Shown one piece after another: positions 47,538-60,700 of a stretch of 64,000 bases of DNA. The translations under genes and the position numbers were made by a program. The DNA is from Hypomesus transpacificus (Eukaryota > Chordata > Actinopteri > Osmeriformes > Osmeridae), in assembly GCF_021917145.1 (NCBI RefSeq), contig NC_061078.1:8445604-8509603 (forward strand), written 5' to 3'. The first letter of the stretch is position 1, and each line of letters starts with the position of its first letter. The notes beneath the pieces are model-generated. The model was not told the origin of the DNA and searched no databases. It was given only the letters and a program-made list of their open reading frames with translations.

Positions 47538-50500
47538 TTTATTTTACATAAAAAAGGCTGCAAACCGGAGTTCCCTTTTACAATTGGAGGGATTAAAAAG
47601 TGAATTTGTACGGTTTACATGTGAGACGTTTCACATGGCTCCCCAGGGAAAATAGGCATTTCTGATAAAAGTCAAAACCTTTATCTTTCTGCAACAAAAA
47701 AATTGTACAGAACAAAATAGTGGGTCCTTCACTCATGAAGCCCTTTACTAGGTTAACCCATTCAAACACATTTTGAAGTAACATTCATATTTCAACACAA
47801 TACCCATAATACAACTGTAAAATTTCTCTCAACCATAGCTTTGAAACAATTGCTCGAGCAAAAAGGGAGGAATAAACTCTCGTTGTACTGTACAATTCTG
47901 TTTCTCCACAGTTTGAAAAAAAAAAAAATGAGTACATTACTTACTGAATAAAACAGAAGAAAAAAAAAATCAAGAATGGTGAAAGTCTGTACAATTTCAA
48001 AAGAATCATCACAATATTGCAGTCATTTGTCACCCAAAGCATATTCCCCAGATACAATTTACAGTGAATCCAATTCTACAGTACAGAAACGGGAAGAAAA
48101 GTGCCAGAAACGAACCAAATTACATACTACTTTGCCATTCCATATTCCTCTCCTTTGCTCAGATTTACATGCCTGTTTTGACACGTAGGAAAAACAAATA
48201 TGAATTACACAATATATTGAAGTGAATTAAAAGCAATGAGGATTGAGAGGCAAAGCATTGAACTACTGTAAGTAACGACACAGGAGGGAACTAAAATTGG
48301 AATGTGCTGTGGTGATGACTGATCAAATTACATCAAGCCTTTTTACAGAGCCTCCTGAGGACATACAGGCCCACTACACTCAACAGGAAACAATAACCGT
48401 CAGTTTTGCTGTAGTCCATGGTCCACTATATTTAGCCTTGCATTAGGTAGGCTGCTGTCATTTCCAGGTAAGCCATGCAGATACAAACTTAAGTATATTA
48501 CTCAGTCTAGACAAGCTTGTCATATAAACTAGACTGTACATATCACATAGTAGATTCATGTCTTTCAGATGCTGATCAGAATTAAAAGGGAGAGAATAGC
48601 CACGATATAATTAAAACAGAAACCCCAAATTAGCATACACCACATGGAAACATGGCAAAAGTCACACATTTTACTTCAAAACAAGATCCAACATGGTCAA
48701 CTGAAAATGGAGGTTTGGTAAAAGTGGCATGAAGGGAAAACAACGGTCCATCTTGTTCTCAGGTATTTCCACAGTCTTGTTCTTTCTTGAACTGTCTAAC
48801 TGGCACTTGCAACTCTTACAGGAGGAGGAAATAATGAAAAAAGCTGGTCAAGTCACATTTCCCGGCACAGGGAAAGGCTGAGGCGAGTAGTAGTCATCGG
48901 AATGGCATTGGGGAACTCAAGGCCATTGTCTGGAAATTACTCTTACTATACTCAACAATACTTTATACTTTCAATACATTACTGTCGAGCAGCAGTGCCA
49001 CTCCATGCAATGGAGGGTTGGACAATGGGCAGCAGGTGGCACAATGTTCTGTCCAGATGCCTCACCTGAACCCAAGGACTCAGAGTGAAGTGAAGTCCTA
49101 GAGGCCGTATCTTTAGCAATAGTTTTGGTACAGAATTTACTGCTGCTCTACAGACAGAACAGAGTTGGTTACTAAACAATTGAATCAAAGCTAAATAATA
49201 ACATGTCCCACAGGCACATGCTTTTGTGGTACATAAATAAGCAGGTGTGGCACCTAAGATGTGACCCGCAAAGACCAACACAGTTTCTAATATGTATGTT
49301 GAGCGCAATAACTACAGGACACCATATGTCCCCATCGGCAGCAGTGTAGGCACCATTGACTGATAAGGTCATAAGATCATTCAAACAACCCACCTGGGAA
49401 AACTGTAGCTAAAGTGATGGCCCAAAGCTGACAGTGAGCTTGCAGGTATATCTTGTTACTCACTTAGTCCTTCTCACCAGCTAGCGCAAACAACCAACAG
49501 AGTGATGAGCCTGACAGCAATGTTAGCCCATACGTCTAACATTCAATCAAGAGGCACTAAGGCATCTTAGAGGAATGAAGATCAGTCATTTAAAAAGCCT
49601 TCTCACAGAATTCCCTCAAAAGCCATCAATGGAAAACACCATATACTGCAGATAACAGAAAAAAGTCCCACAGAGTTTCTAATTCAAGTACTCACACAAT
49701 AACTTAAGGAAGGAAATTTCAAAGAAAACAAAAGGAAAACAATACACAATATTATGCATGTACAAGCACAGGTCTGTCAAGGCCCTTGACGTTCTCTCAA
49801 GAATTGCACTGTCTGACATGACAAGCGGCACTCCATTTCAAACACCTCACCAGGAGATGACGTCTGTATAGTTTGTCTCTGTGTGTGTCAGAGTCGTATG
49901 GCACCGGACGGGTTTGAAAAGGAAAAGAAAGAGAAAGGAAGAGCCTATTATTTGGATAAATGTATTCCATATCACAGAAGGCTGTGTACAATAAAGTAAA
50001 AGTAAGTACAGTGCAAGAAAGGCAAGGACTCCTTGGGAAGGGAGGGGCTCAAAGAACGTAGTGCAGATATAGTGTCTAGCTATTAGTCCACTCAGGTCCC
50101 ATGAAGCATGGCTATTTGGAATGGAAAAATAAGTATGTTTATCACATTTCAAATTCACATTTGCTGAAAAAGAACTAAAAACTAAAAAAAAAAAACATAA
50201 TAAATTACAATCAAGAAGATGGACCTAGTTCTCCCAGGATTGTTCCCCATCAGTAGAGGTGGTCTCACAGCTAATACTTATACTCTGATGGGGGTGGGTG
50301 ACAGTGGGGTGCATCAAGAGAGACAGACAGGGGGGCAGGGGTGTCTTTAGGTCATTCACTATTACCAACTCCAGATTGCATTTGGCATTATTCCACAAAA
50401 CTACACGTCAGAGAATATATAATTATCTTGACACGCAAATACGGATTTTATCAGCCCTATGATTGGGAGTTTGGTTAAGGCATTGGACAGCAGAAGAAAG

Positions 50501-51796
50501 CTGGGATCTAATGCTTATGTTCTACTGTTCGCCAGCTCATCGTCATATCTAGTCTCAGAGTCAGAATCCCATCGCATCCTCTTTTACTGAGAAACGCTCA
50601 CTGGTTTCCATCATGTGGCCATTGCTTTCATTGGTTTATATTATTGGTCAAATATTTACAAGGAATTAATGACTAAATGCCAACCATCACTTGATCAGAG
50701 AACTCCCTTTCCAAGCACCTGCCAGATTCTTGTAATGCTTTTGTTAAACTTTCTGCTCATACAATCATTATGAGTGTGTGCACACGCACGTGTTTGAATA
50801 AAGGTTGGAAGTAAGACATACATGGCAACTCTTTCCATTTCTCAGCCAACAAGCAAGCGTCAGGTCTTTAGAACTCCCAAAGCCAACCAGACCAAAGCCA
50901 CGTGGGAGTCTGTAGTGTTTTGAAGCGAGTGCAGTGTGGGGTGAGTGCTTTAAAACAAGCAGCTTGCAATAGAAACTATCAGGAAACAAAAGGACATCTC
51001 TGGAGCGCACTACACAGTGTTCCTTGTCCCACCGCCACATCTCAACCCCTTTGGAGGAAGTCAGGCTGAAGTGCAGGGCCAAATCAGCAGAGCGATGCAG
51101 ACAGGTTTTCCCTGCGTGCTTGAAGACATTTAGTCCTGCATTAGGTTCACATCACCGTGTTGGAGAAGTGAAGCCTTTCTGATCCTGGCTCCTTCTAACA
51201 GTTTACAGGTATACATTCCGTCACACAAAAGAACGCTGTGCAGAGCTCTAGAGGGGAAACGCTGGGAAACAGAGGCAGCCGCCCTCTACATGGGCCAGAG
51301 CAGGAGTGAGGGATGCTGGGATGTGAAGAAAGCTGGGATGACATGGTACAGTGCGATGTTTGAGAGGCGCCCGAGTCTTCTCTCTTTGCTTCTACTTCCA
51401 TGGAGAATCCTTAAAAAACGGAGGGGGGAGGGGGCAGCTAATAGAGAAGTGCAAATGCTGCCCAAGTGCCTTTTTGAAATGCCCTTCGTTCTCTGTTGAA
51501 TCCCAATGTACAGGATCCCAACTCCCGTCAACTGAGTCTGCCTAATACTCCCAAGCACTGCGGAAGGAGTTAAAAAATAAAAAGTAAAATAAATTCTCAC
51601 TTTTATTCAAAGCACATCTCGATTCTCAGAGCAAAAGGTAACACCCCCCTCCCCCAAAGAATGATTTTCATGTAAGATCTTCTGGAGCATCATTCTCTTC
51701 TTTGTTTTTTGTTGTTGTCTGAAACCGGACTTCATTGATTACTGGAATCACAATCGGCTGACCAAGAAACACGGATGACACAGGCCATCATCAGCA
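47538..51796 (-). other. csnk1g1: csnk1g1 3'UTR, about 4.2 kb, with proximal and distal poly(A) signals
   Basis: No recognisable coding exon lies between the csnk1g1 stop codon and the AATAAA-sense hexamer at 47538-47543. A proximal hexamer lies at 51602-51607, only about 190 bases after the stop, so both a short and a long 3'UTR are plausible. A-rich runs on the plus strand (for example near 47920-47965 and 50185) would be U-rich tracts in the mRNA. The distal assignment is inferred from the absence of any other gene. Confidence 0.5.
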
Positions 51797-54700
51797 TCAT
51801 TTGTGCCTCGGTGTGTTCTTCTTCCGTTTTCGCTTGAAAAAGCAGCAGCACCTACAAATAAAGAGAAACAGGGAAGCTTAACACAAAGTGTAACAAAACT
51901 TATAAGGGTAGAGCTAGTTGACTTAAAGACAAAGAATAAAAAAGAACAAGATGTCAAGCAAGGCTGGTCATATTCTTCAGTGCTTTAAAATGTACAGGGA
52001 CAATCAAAAGAACAGTCTGTGAGGAACTAAGGCAATTAAGTAAAAAAAAAAGCACTACTATGGCAGTATACCAGAGTTAATGCCTAGCTGGAAACAGGTT
52101 CAAAGATAATTAGGTTAATCATAATTGCTGACAATAAAGAACATTTAATACTGGGTTAGCAAGACTAATCTTATGTCTACAAGCTTACAGAAGGCATTTA
52201 AAGTCAAGAATAAGTGTTATACACATACAGGTTTATGGAGAGAACATGAGAAGTGGAGACAGAGAGCACAGGACACTTTGGGCCAAAGTGGTTGACTACT
52301 AAAACATTCAGTGACAAGTGAGCTGTCAGAGACCAACACAAAGGACAGTGACAGAGACAGAGCTATGGAGCTCTAGCTAATAGCACGATTTGCCTACAGC
52401 AAGTGTACGGAAACTACAAAATTGATGTCAATTGCAAATTTGAAGCCATGCAATGTTAACATTTTGGGACTAAAACTCAACTAACGAAGCAAAAGGCTGT
52501 CGGCATAAATGGACAGTCCCAGAGAAACCTGAACTTGATTTTGGTATACAAAAGATGTTTTCATTATAACCTTAGAGTACTGAGACATATTTATTTCCCA
52601 AATATCACGATCCAATCATAACCCCCCACCATGTATGTTTTCCCAAATTGTACAGTGCCTCAAGTCTGTTAAAGGCATACATTTCATGCCATAGTCCAAA
52701 ATCATATAATAACAAATATTCAAGATTTAATATATTCAAGATTATTAGAACTCTAGTTCAGGTAGGAACGAGTAGGAAACATCTGAATGGTTATATATGG
52801 TCCTACAAATCCAAATTTGACATCAATGCAGAGTGCACTAATGAAGTCTCTTTATACAACAATACTGGGTCCTGTTTAGGCTGGTCCACTTCCTGTCCCA
52901 TGGGTATGATGTGGACTAGGAGAGAGGGACTCACCACAGGTTGAGCATTTTCACGCAGCTACAAAGAAGAGAAGAGAGCGTAAAGAGAAAAGAGAAATTA
53001 GGCTAATACAAGGCAAGGCTCAGGACGATGGGACAGACTTCATGCCACGCACACACGCAGGCTAAGGGGTCACATCAAAAGCACAGGCTTTGAAGGAGTA
53101 ATATGCAGTTGTTTCAATGTTTGGTGGAAACACATCATTCATAGATTATTGAATCTTCACCCACTGCAAATTTTAGGGTTTCATTAGGGAATGCTATCAT
53201 TACTGCAACCAGTGGAGAGTTGAACAACAGTAAAAGGAGGGAAATAAAAAGGATCCTTTTGACATAAACCTCACAAATATCATGGCTTGCACTCTTCGTC
53301 AGCTCGGTTTAACAAATGACTAAACGGATGTCCAGGCATCAAGTGGATGTGTTAGAGGGGCGGAAAATTGTGTTTTTCTTCTTCACATTGCTATGGAAAC
53401 CCAGTTTTGTGCACCTCTCTCTAGTCCCATGTTAATTGAATGCTGTCAGCTGCCTAGCTTGCTTTCAGTCTCGCTGAGCACTTGCATCAAACACCAGCTC
53501 TTTGAGAGTGTTGTCAAAGGGCCGACAGCAAGCATGTTAATCATTATATCAAACAAGCAAGTAAAGGAAGACGAAATAGGCCAACTCAATGAATTTCTGA
53601 CTAGTGCAGAGAAAAGAGTGTGTAAGTCTAGTTTAGATCTAAAGATGAATGTGAGAGAGACAGTCAATGGAAACAGGTAAATACTGCGTTTTATGTCTAA
53701 TGGCGGGGTGCTTCATTTGAAATGGAATTCTACAAACTTTGTTTATAATACACTTAAGAATAATTCAATAATTGATATCCAGGTGGCATAAATGTCGTAT
53801 TACAGTTCATCATTGTAATCGGACATTTCAATATTGTGTGCATCTATAATGGCACTGACTGAAAAAAATACAAAAATAGAGTAGCTCTACTCGTCCATCC
53901 TCACCGAGCCAACCCCAGCACAGTGAAAGTAACAGGTAACAGTTGGGTTCAGAGAGCACACAATCAGGAAGCAGAAAAGATTAGACAAGAGTGCAGGAAG
54001 AGGGCTGGGGATTGTCACACTTACAGACATACAGGTAGAGACAGAGATACAGAGACCAATAAATAAAGATGAAGAAAATGCAAGGAGGTGCTAAGGTACA
54101 GTAATAGATAAACTAATCAGAAGAAGGAAGAAGACTTCAGAGAGAGAAGAGGGAGAGCAATTTGGAACAAAAGGTCATATGTACTTGGCCTCATCCACCA
54201 CCTCCACCTCTGCCTGGGCTGTGATTGGTGCACTTGAGTGGGCTGCCAGTGGATCATCTGCATTCAGCTCCCCATTGGTTGAGCTGACCACCTGTGGCAC
54301 AAAAAAAATTCATTAATTCGGATAAGCGATTCCAGAGATGTAAAAACATAACCCAAAAGGTATGGGAGAGTAGAACCTATTCAGACAAACTAAATAAAAT
54401 GGTTACCAAGAACATACTATTGTATTACCTGTGTTTTGGTATCACAGAACACTGAAGAAATTGTGTTTCTATTTTTATATTGTACCTGTATCCTTCCTTA
54501 TAACAATGCACCTCCTAAAATGCACAGGGTTGTTCTTACACGCTTTATCAGGGGCAACTGAACATTGCATCCCGTCATTAACGAAGTGGCCTTTTGATAA
54601 TTTGACCACTGCCCTTTTGCTTAAAAGCATGCACTGCCACTAAGCCAAGTCAACCTGCCCACTAGCCATGCAGCCAGCATTGCTATCACCTCATACTACC

Positions 54701-57700
54701 ACAACAGTAGTATAAGACAAGCTGTTAAAAAATGACAGGCTGCTCCCATCCTCCAAAAGCAAGCAAGGAGACCAAAGGCCAAAATTTGTGTTACCAATGA
54801 GACATGAACACACGACACACACACACACTCTTTACGTTGTCACTCTCCACAGTCCGTTCCCTTGACGTGCAAGTGGAGGTGACCCCGTGAATGAGGAAGA
54901 GAGAGAGAGAGGGACAATAAAAGAGAGAGAGCTGGGGGAGGCACGACGGTGTTGGCTTGAGAGGACGGAGCACAAAGGTGTACCTGCACTGAGCCACCGT
55001 GCCTGTCCGCCGCCAGGTGGGACGTCAGGTAGGAGGAATTAGTCTGCCGACTGGGCTGCACTTCCCATGCTCCCCGCCGGTCTGTGGCTGCCGTCTGCTC
55101 GGGTGGGTCAGTGGTGTAGGAACGAGGGTGGCCAGTGGGTGATTGGTGTGTGTGTGTGTGGGTGGGTGGGGGGGGTGCGCAAGACCAAATGTTGTGCAAA
55201 GCGGCATGACAAAAGGAAAAGGGAAACAGAAAAACAAAAGAGTGAATAAGAGATAAAGCAAAGCCTGCGAACTGGATCAGTGATGGACTGAGGGTTGTGC
55301 CAGAGGCTAACTGGGAGATGTTTAACCAAAAGGTTTTTGGAGGAAAACTGTCTAATGAAGACAATATTGGAATGCTTCTTGAGTTAGACCTTTTGAATTT
55401 GAACTTATCAACAAAAGTAAGAGTGTGCCACATCATAAAATTAATTGGGCAATAGCTTTAGTAATAGTTTTAGCTTTCCCATTGTAGCTGGAATTCTGTT
55501 ATGTTCACCACCCCCCCCCTCAGACCACCTTGCCATCCCAAGACCTGCTAATTAATAAATAAACATAAGACTGTATTTGACGGGTGGAGAGAATTAAAGG
55601 AACTAGACAAGACAATATTCAACTGTTGCAGAGGTTTGAGGACTGACTCAGTTCTATTCAGTTTTTCTACTTGCTGCTGGAAGTACACTAAATCAAATGC
55701 AGCCAGACCCCAAGACTGTTCACTTTGGACTTTTTTTTATAAACCAAGGATTTAGAATGAAAGGAAAAAGAAGAAGGTGCAATGGTTGACTTAAGGTTAT
55801 CCCTCCAAGAATGAGAATATGAAAGGTGCAAAACTAAGAATTGGCAAATAAAGGATGCACATTCATTTAATCTCCGGGGGATGGCATAGCTTGCAAAAAA
55901 AGAAAAAAACATCTCTGCAATTTCAGATGTAGACATCTGGCTCTTTTCATACACATCATCTCACAATTATGCATGTGAAGCCAGCGTTGCAGTCATGCAT
56001 GCATTGCTTTTCAAAGCAGTTGGGTAAACCCCCAATTTAATTGTCCACAGTTTAACAGTTAGGCTGGGGAAGAAGTTGAATAACTTCTTACTTCCGTACG
56101 CAGACGGCAAACCGTACACCCCACCTCCATGAGGACAACCCTTTGTGGTATTGAGTGAGGAAGTTTGTTAAGCATTGTGGAGTAAGCAGTGGGGGTTCCT
56201 GTCAAACCTTTCGTTTCTCGAATACTTGGATTCCTGAGCTTTCACTAGTAACCTAACGTTCTCTCTCCTCTTGACATGATCTGACTGGCATGAGCATCTC
56301 TCCAAGGGAAAGGGCACTAGAACATACCGGATTTCTCATGGGTTGGTGCTGGGAAGGCCGATCTCTGTGCGGATGGCTCTCTCTCGTGATGGCGGAGGCT
56401 GCAGAGTCTATATGGACAGACCCTACAGGTGTGGGCTGCAGACAAGGACAATCAAAAACACGTATCCTTGAGGGTTGTTCTCATGTTGTTAGCTCGAAAT
56501 ATAATCATCATCTCAAGATACTTACGATTTGCCTGCCGACCCAGTCATAGGTGTAATCGAAGGTGTAGCCTTTTCTCTCAAAGAGCTCAGTGAACAGAGT
56601 CCTCAGGTATTCATAATCAGGCTTCTCAAAGAAGTCCAACCGCCTAACGTAGCGCAAATAGGTGGCCATCTCCTCTGTAACAGCAGGTGCAACACACAGG
56701 CGCGTATACGTGTATGATGGATACAGTTTATACAGTTCAGAATTAAAAAAAACAATTGTGACAACTTTTACAGACACTTCAATAATATTTACCTGGGAAG
56801 CTCTCACAGAGAACTTCTACGGGTGTGTTTCTTTTTGTGTCTCCGATCTTCTGATAGCGTTCTTTCAGCGTGTCAGCCTGCCAGGTAAACCCAATACAAT
56901 GAGAGAAGGGATTTCTAAATGACAACTAAATGGCAGTCCCAGTGGGCCAGTTAGTGCAGCATACCTTGAGACCTTGCCACGGTAAACTCCCTCGGAGGAA
57001 ATACATGAACATGTGACCTAACGCTTCAAGGTCATCTCGACGACTTTGCTCTTAAAAGAAAAAAAAGAGAGTTACTATACATGCTGCCAGTCATTCATAA
57101 GAACACAAATTCATGTCTCATATTAAATGATCACACTTTTCTTAATAACATAACTTCGCCAAGTTATTATTTGTACTTATGGTATAATTGCTACAGTTGT
57201 GTTCAGTTTTAAGTTGGAAGGACTGTGGCAGTTGAACTGAGCTGCAGCTATTACATCAGCATACACTTTTAATGTGATTAACTAAGACTAACTTGCATGA
57301 TTAATTTGACCAAACACTGGCAACAGAAAGTTCGGTGTTCATTAGGGCCGGTGGTGAAATGTACATAAAACAATTAAATCATTTTTTTTAATCCACCCTT
57401 ACCTTTACCCAAATGTGTGTTAATGGACATGTATCGGGCTGTGCCGGTCAAGCTCTTGTGCTCCCGATATGGAATGTGTTTTTTGGTTTCTGGGTCAATG
57501 TATTCTTTGGCCAGGCCAAAGTCAATAATGTGGATTATGTGATCCTTTTTGTTTCCTTGCCGTCCGATGAGAAAGTTTTCAGGCTTTACATCTCTGTAGA
57601 TGAGATTCTTTGAGTGCACATACTCCATCCGAGAGATCTAAGGAGCAACAGGACCAGTCAGTACCACAAACAGCTCCCAAACATGCCAACAACCAGCCTG

Positions 57701-60700
57701 GCCGGCAGCCAAACAGTCTATAAGTTGTAAAAAGTGGTAGTTGTATTTGGCTAGTCAACAAAAATTGTTACATTTCGTTGTTGATCAATCTTGAGACCTT
57801 TTGAGTTCAACCACATAATGCGGTCGGCTTTTACAGTAATGCAAATTAGACACATTTGTACGCATTCTTCATTTCATTGGCAAATGCAGCCGTAGGGAAA
57901 ACTTACCAGCTGAATAGCTATCATCAGGACAGTCTTTAGTGAGAAGGTCCTGTCACAGAGGTCAAACAAGTCTTCCAGACTGGGGCCTAGCAGCTCCAAC
58001 ACCATGGCGTTGTACTTTCCACAGGGCCCAAAGTAAAACACCTGGGGCAGGCCTTCCGCTGCAATGGAACAGGAGAGGGAAGTTAGAATCATAAAAACCT
58101 AGTTATTAAGCCAGCTTGAAAAGCGAAGAGTTTACTAGGTTGTAATCTACACGGCAAGTATAAGAAGAACTCGACCAGGAAGTCGAGTTCTCTTCGCAAG
58201 TCTCTTCACAAAAATCTGAGGATATAGAGTATAGGGGTAAGACGTACAGTTATTCTTCTGTGACATGATAAGCAAATCAACAAATAGGACTATGAGGACT
58301 GAAATCCAAGGGCTTGATGTATTTCTCTTTTCTCTCTAAACAAATGGGACACCATCTGATGTACGATGGTTCACCTCACTGTGCACACTAAACAGCTAGG
58401 GCAATAACTTACATTATTTTTTCACACTAGAACCTTAAAGCAGATCTCCTGAGGGGGTAAAAGACCTAAAGGAATGAAAATTACTTGCTTCAAAAATTAA
58501 GAGATTAAAAAAGACACTGCAAAGGGATGCAGCAAAGTCAGCAGCTTTCTTGGAGGATGACAGAAGTGTTCCACTGTACTTCTATTCATCTAAATTACAC
58601 CAGTCAGTAAGCCTACTTCATTAATCTTCAAGGCAATCATTCCAGTGCCAACATCTGCTTACATGGAGCACATTCATTATCCAGAAGGGCTCTTGGAGTA
58701 AAGGGCCACAAGTGTGTGCTTGTCGAGGCTGTTTTTAAGAACACCCATTTTGACTGGCTTTCTCACAAATCCTAAATCATATAATTAACCATTATAACTA
58801 ACTAAGGGTATTTACAAATATCATGTTCTCCCGATGAGCAACACCTCTGAGTACGCGGTTTGCATGTTGTAAGATGTTTTACACAGTGACGTCAGTAAAC
58901 AATAAGGCCTACGCCTTTAACTGAAGAACAGGAGAGGACTCTCTAAATCTCAATGACTTAACCTCCATTGAATCACAAACAGGTAAAAGGTCACCTGTTT
59001 GTACCATTAAGCACCTCCCGGCCTGAGAACACTTGAGAGCCGTGTTGTGACTCATCAGAGCTGGTGTTCCATTTCAAGGCTGAGTCTGCTGCCAGCTCAA
59101 GAGCTTGCACATGACGTGATAAAACTTCCCTAAATCTTTGACATCTTTATTTTATAAAGATATTTCATAAACATGCAGCTGAACCATGTCCATAACCACT
59201 TTTATGTGCAATACATGCAATAATATTACGTGCTATAGTTATTAAGTGCAATAACTTGGCTGTATGTCACTCATTATTTATTCATAGTGGCAGCCACCAC
59301 ACTTAACTCTCACTTACTTTATTTATTATTATATTATACCCTTAGATCGTCATCTTCATCTTTTGTATGACTCCCTGTATCTTGTCTATTTGATATATTT
59401 AAATTGTAGTCTGAGTGCTGTTCTGTACCCTGCTGCTGTTGCAAACGGCAATTTCCCCACTGCGGGACAAATAAAGGATTATCTTATTAACACACCAGCA
59501 TGCTCATGCTACCATATGAACACTGACTCAGACTTCTTAAGGGTTCCTTCATCAAAACAAACTGTGTTAAATCATGTACTTATTTATTCCTGAAATAACC
59601 GGAAAACAAAACTAAGCACTTCACTTATCAATTGAGCTTTAGTCCCCAATAGCCTGTTAAACTGTAAACTGACAAATTTGCGCCAAGATGCACTCAACTT
59701 TGCACAAACACTGTCTTCCAACTGTCAAAAACTACAGGCACAGTGCACAGCTGAGCAGGAATGGGGTCACTATACGCCCATCTGGAGCGGAGAAGCAGGT
59801 TAGTGCTTAGAGAGGCAGTCCCACTCTCTAAATAATTAATGAGTTTCCGCACAGTTAGCCTTTTCCAACCTTGTCTTTGCAAACCAGTAGACCCTGTTTG
59901 TTCTTTGTCTGACTAGAGTGGCGATCGGAACCAAAAAAAGCGGCTAAACTACAGAAAATGTCTTGTTGTCCAGAAAAGCAAACAGTATTTGAAACAATAT
60001 TCACAGCCACACTTTCAAGTGCAATAAAGTGTGCCCAGCTACTATTACTGAGAGGGATTATATGAACTAATGAGAATGTCTTTTTCAGTTGCCATGGATG
60101 TTGGCTTGTATGCTGGCCTTCATAGCCGGCTAGTAGGAGTCTGAAGATAGATTCTAAGAGTGGGTGACCTTGGCTTAGGTTAACAGCGTATCCAACAAAT
60201 ACAGTGTGTTCACAGGTTTTTTTGTATATATTTTATTTTAGGGGCAGCTATTAAAAGATCTGATTATTTTTTTATGTGTTGTATATCATGCGTTTCAACC
60301 CATTTCCTTTAATTGTACTCTGGAAGAATAATGCAGTGTGCCCCTTAAAGCTCAATGTCTGACAGTGGCTGTTGGAACATGCAAGTAGGCTGTAAATAAA
60401 ACCGGATGACAAATAGGGCTACTCTCAAAAGACAAGGGGTTAGGTAAATATATTAAAAGATCAAACTTATCATGAGGTTGCTCAAGGTTCTGTGAATCAA
60501 ACAAATGTGATCTATAAATATTTAGGGGAACCATCTTTAAAGCTGTCCTTTGAAGCGAAGTGTATAGTATATACTTAACATATATGTAGTCAGTGCAATA
60601 TATCACCATGCTAGTTGCAAAATACACTGCATATCCTTTTTGGAAAACACAATTCTCAGAGTTGTGACACATTTGGGATAACAAAGTATATAAAGCAACC

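Noticed and set aside
47976..51600. Several 60-110-residue frames in the csnk1g1 3'UTR, including one at 49847-50158 (minus)
   Set aside because: No recognisable domains, no splice partners, and composition typical of AT-rich untranslated sequence.
54840..55436. A 198-residue minus-strand open frame
   Set aside because: Only 54984-55094 matches CK1 gamma protein and has proper splice borders. The rest is low-complexity intron (His/Thr-rich from CA repeats).
58160..58200. 10-bp perfect hairpin as a regulatory RNA or terminator
   Set aside because: It is a single short inverted repeat in a 3-kb intron with no other support.
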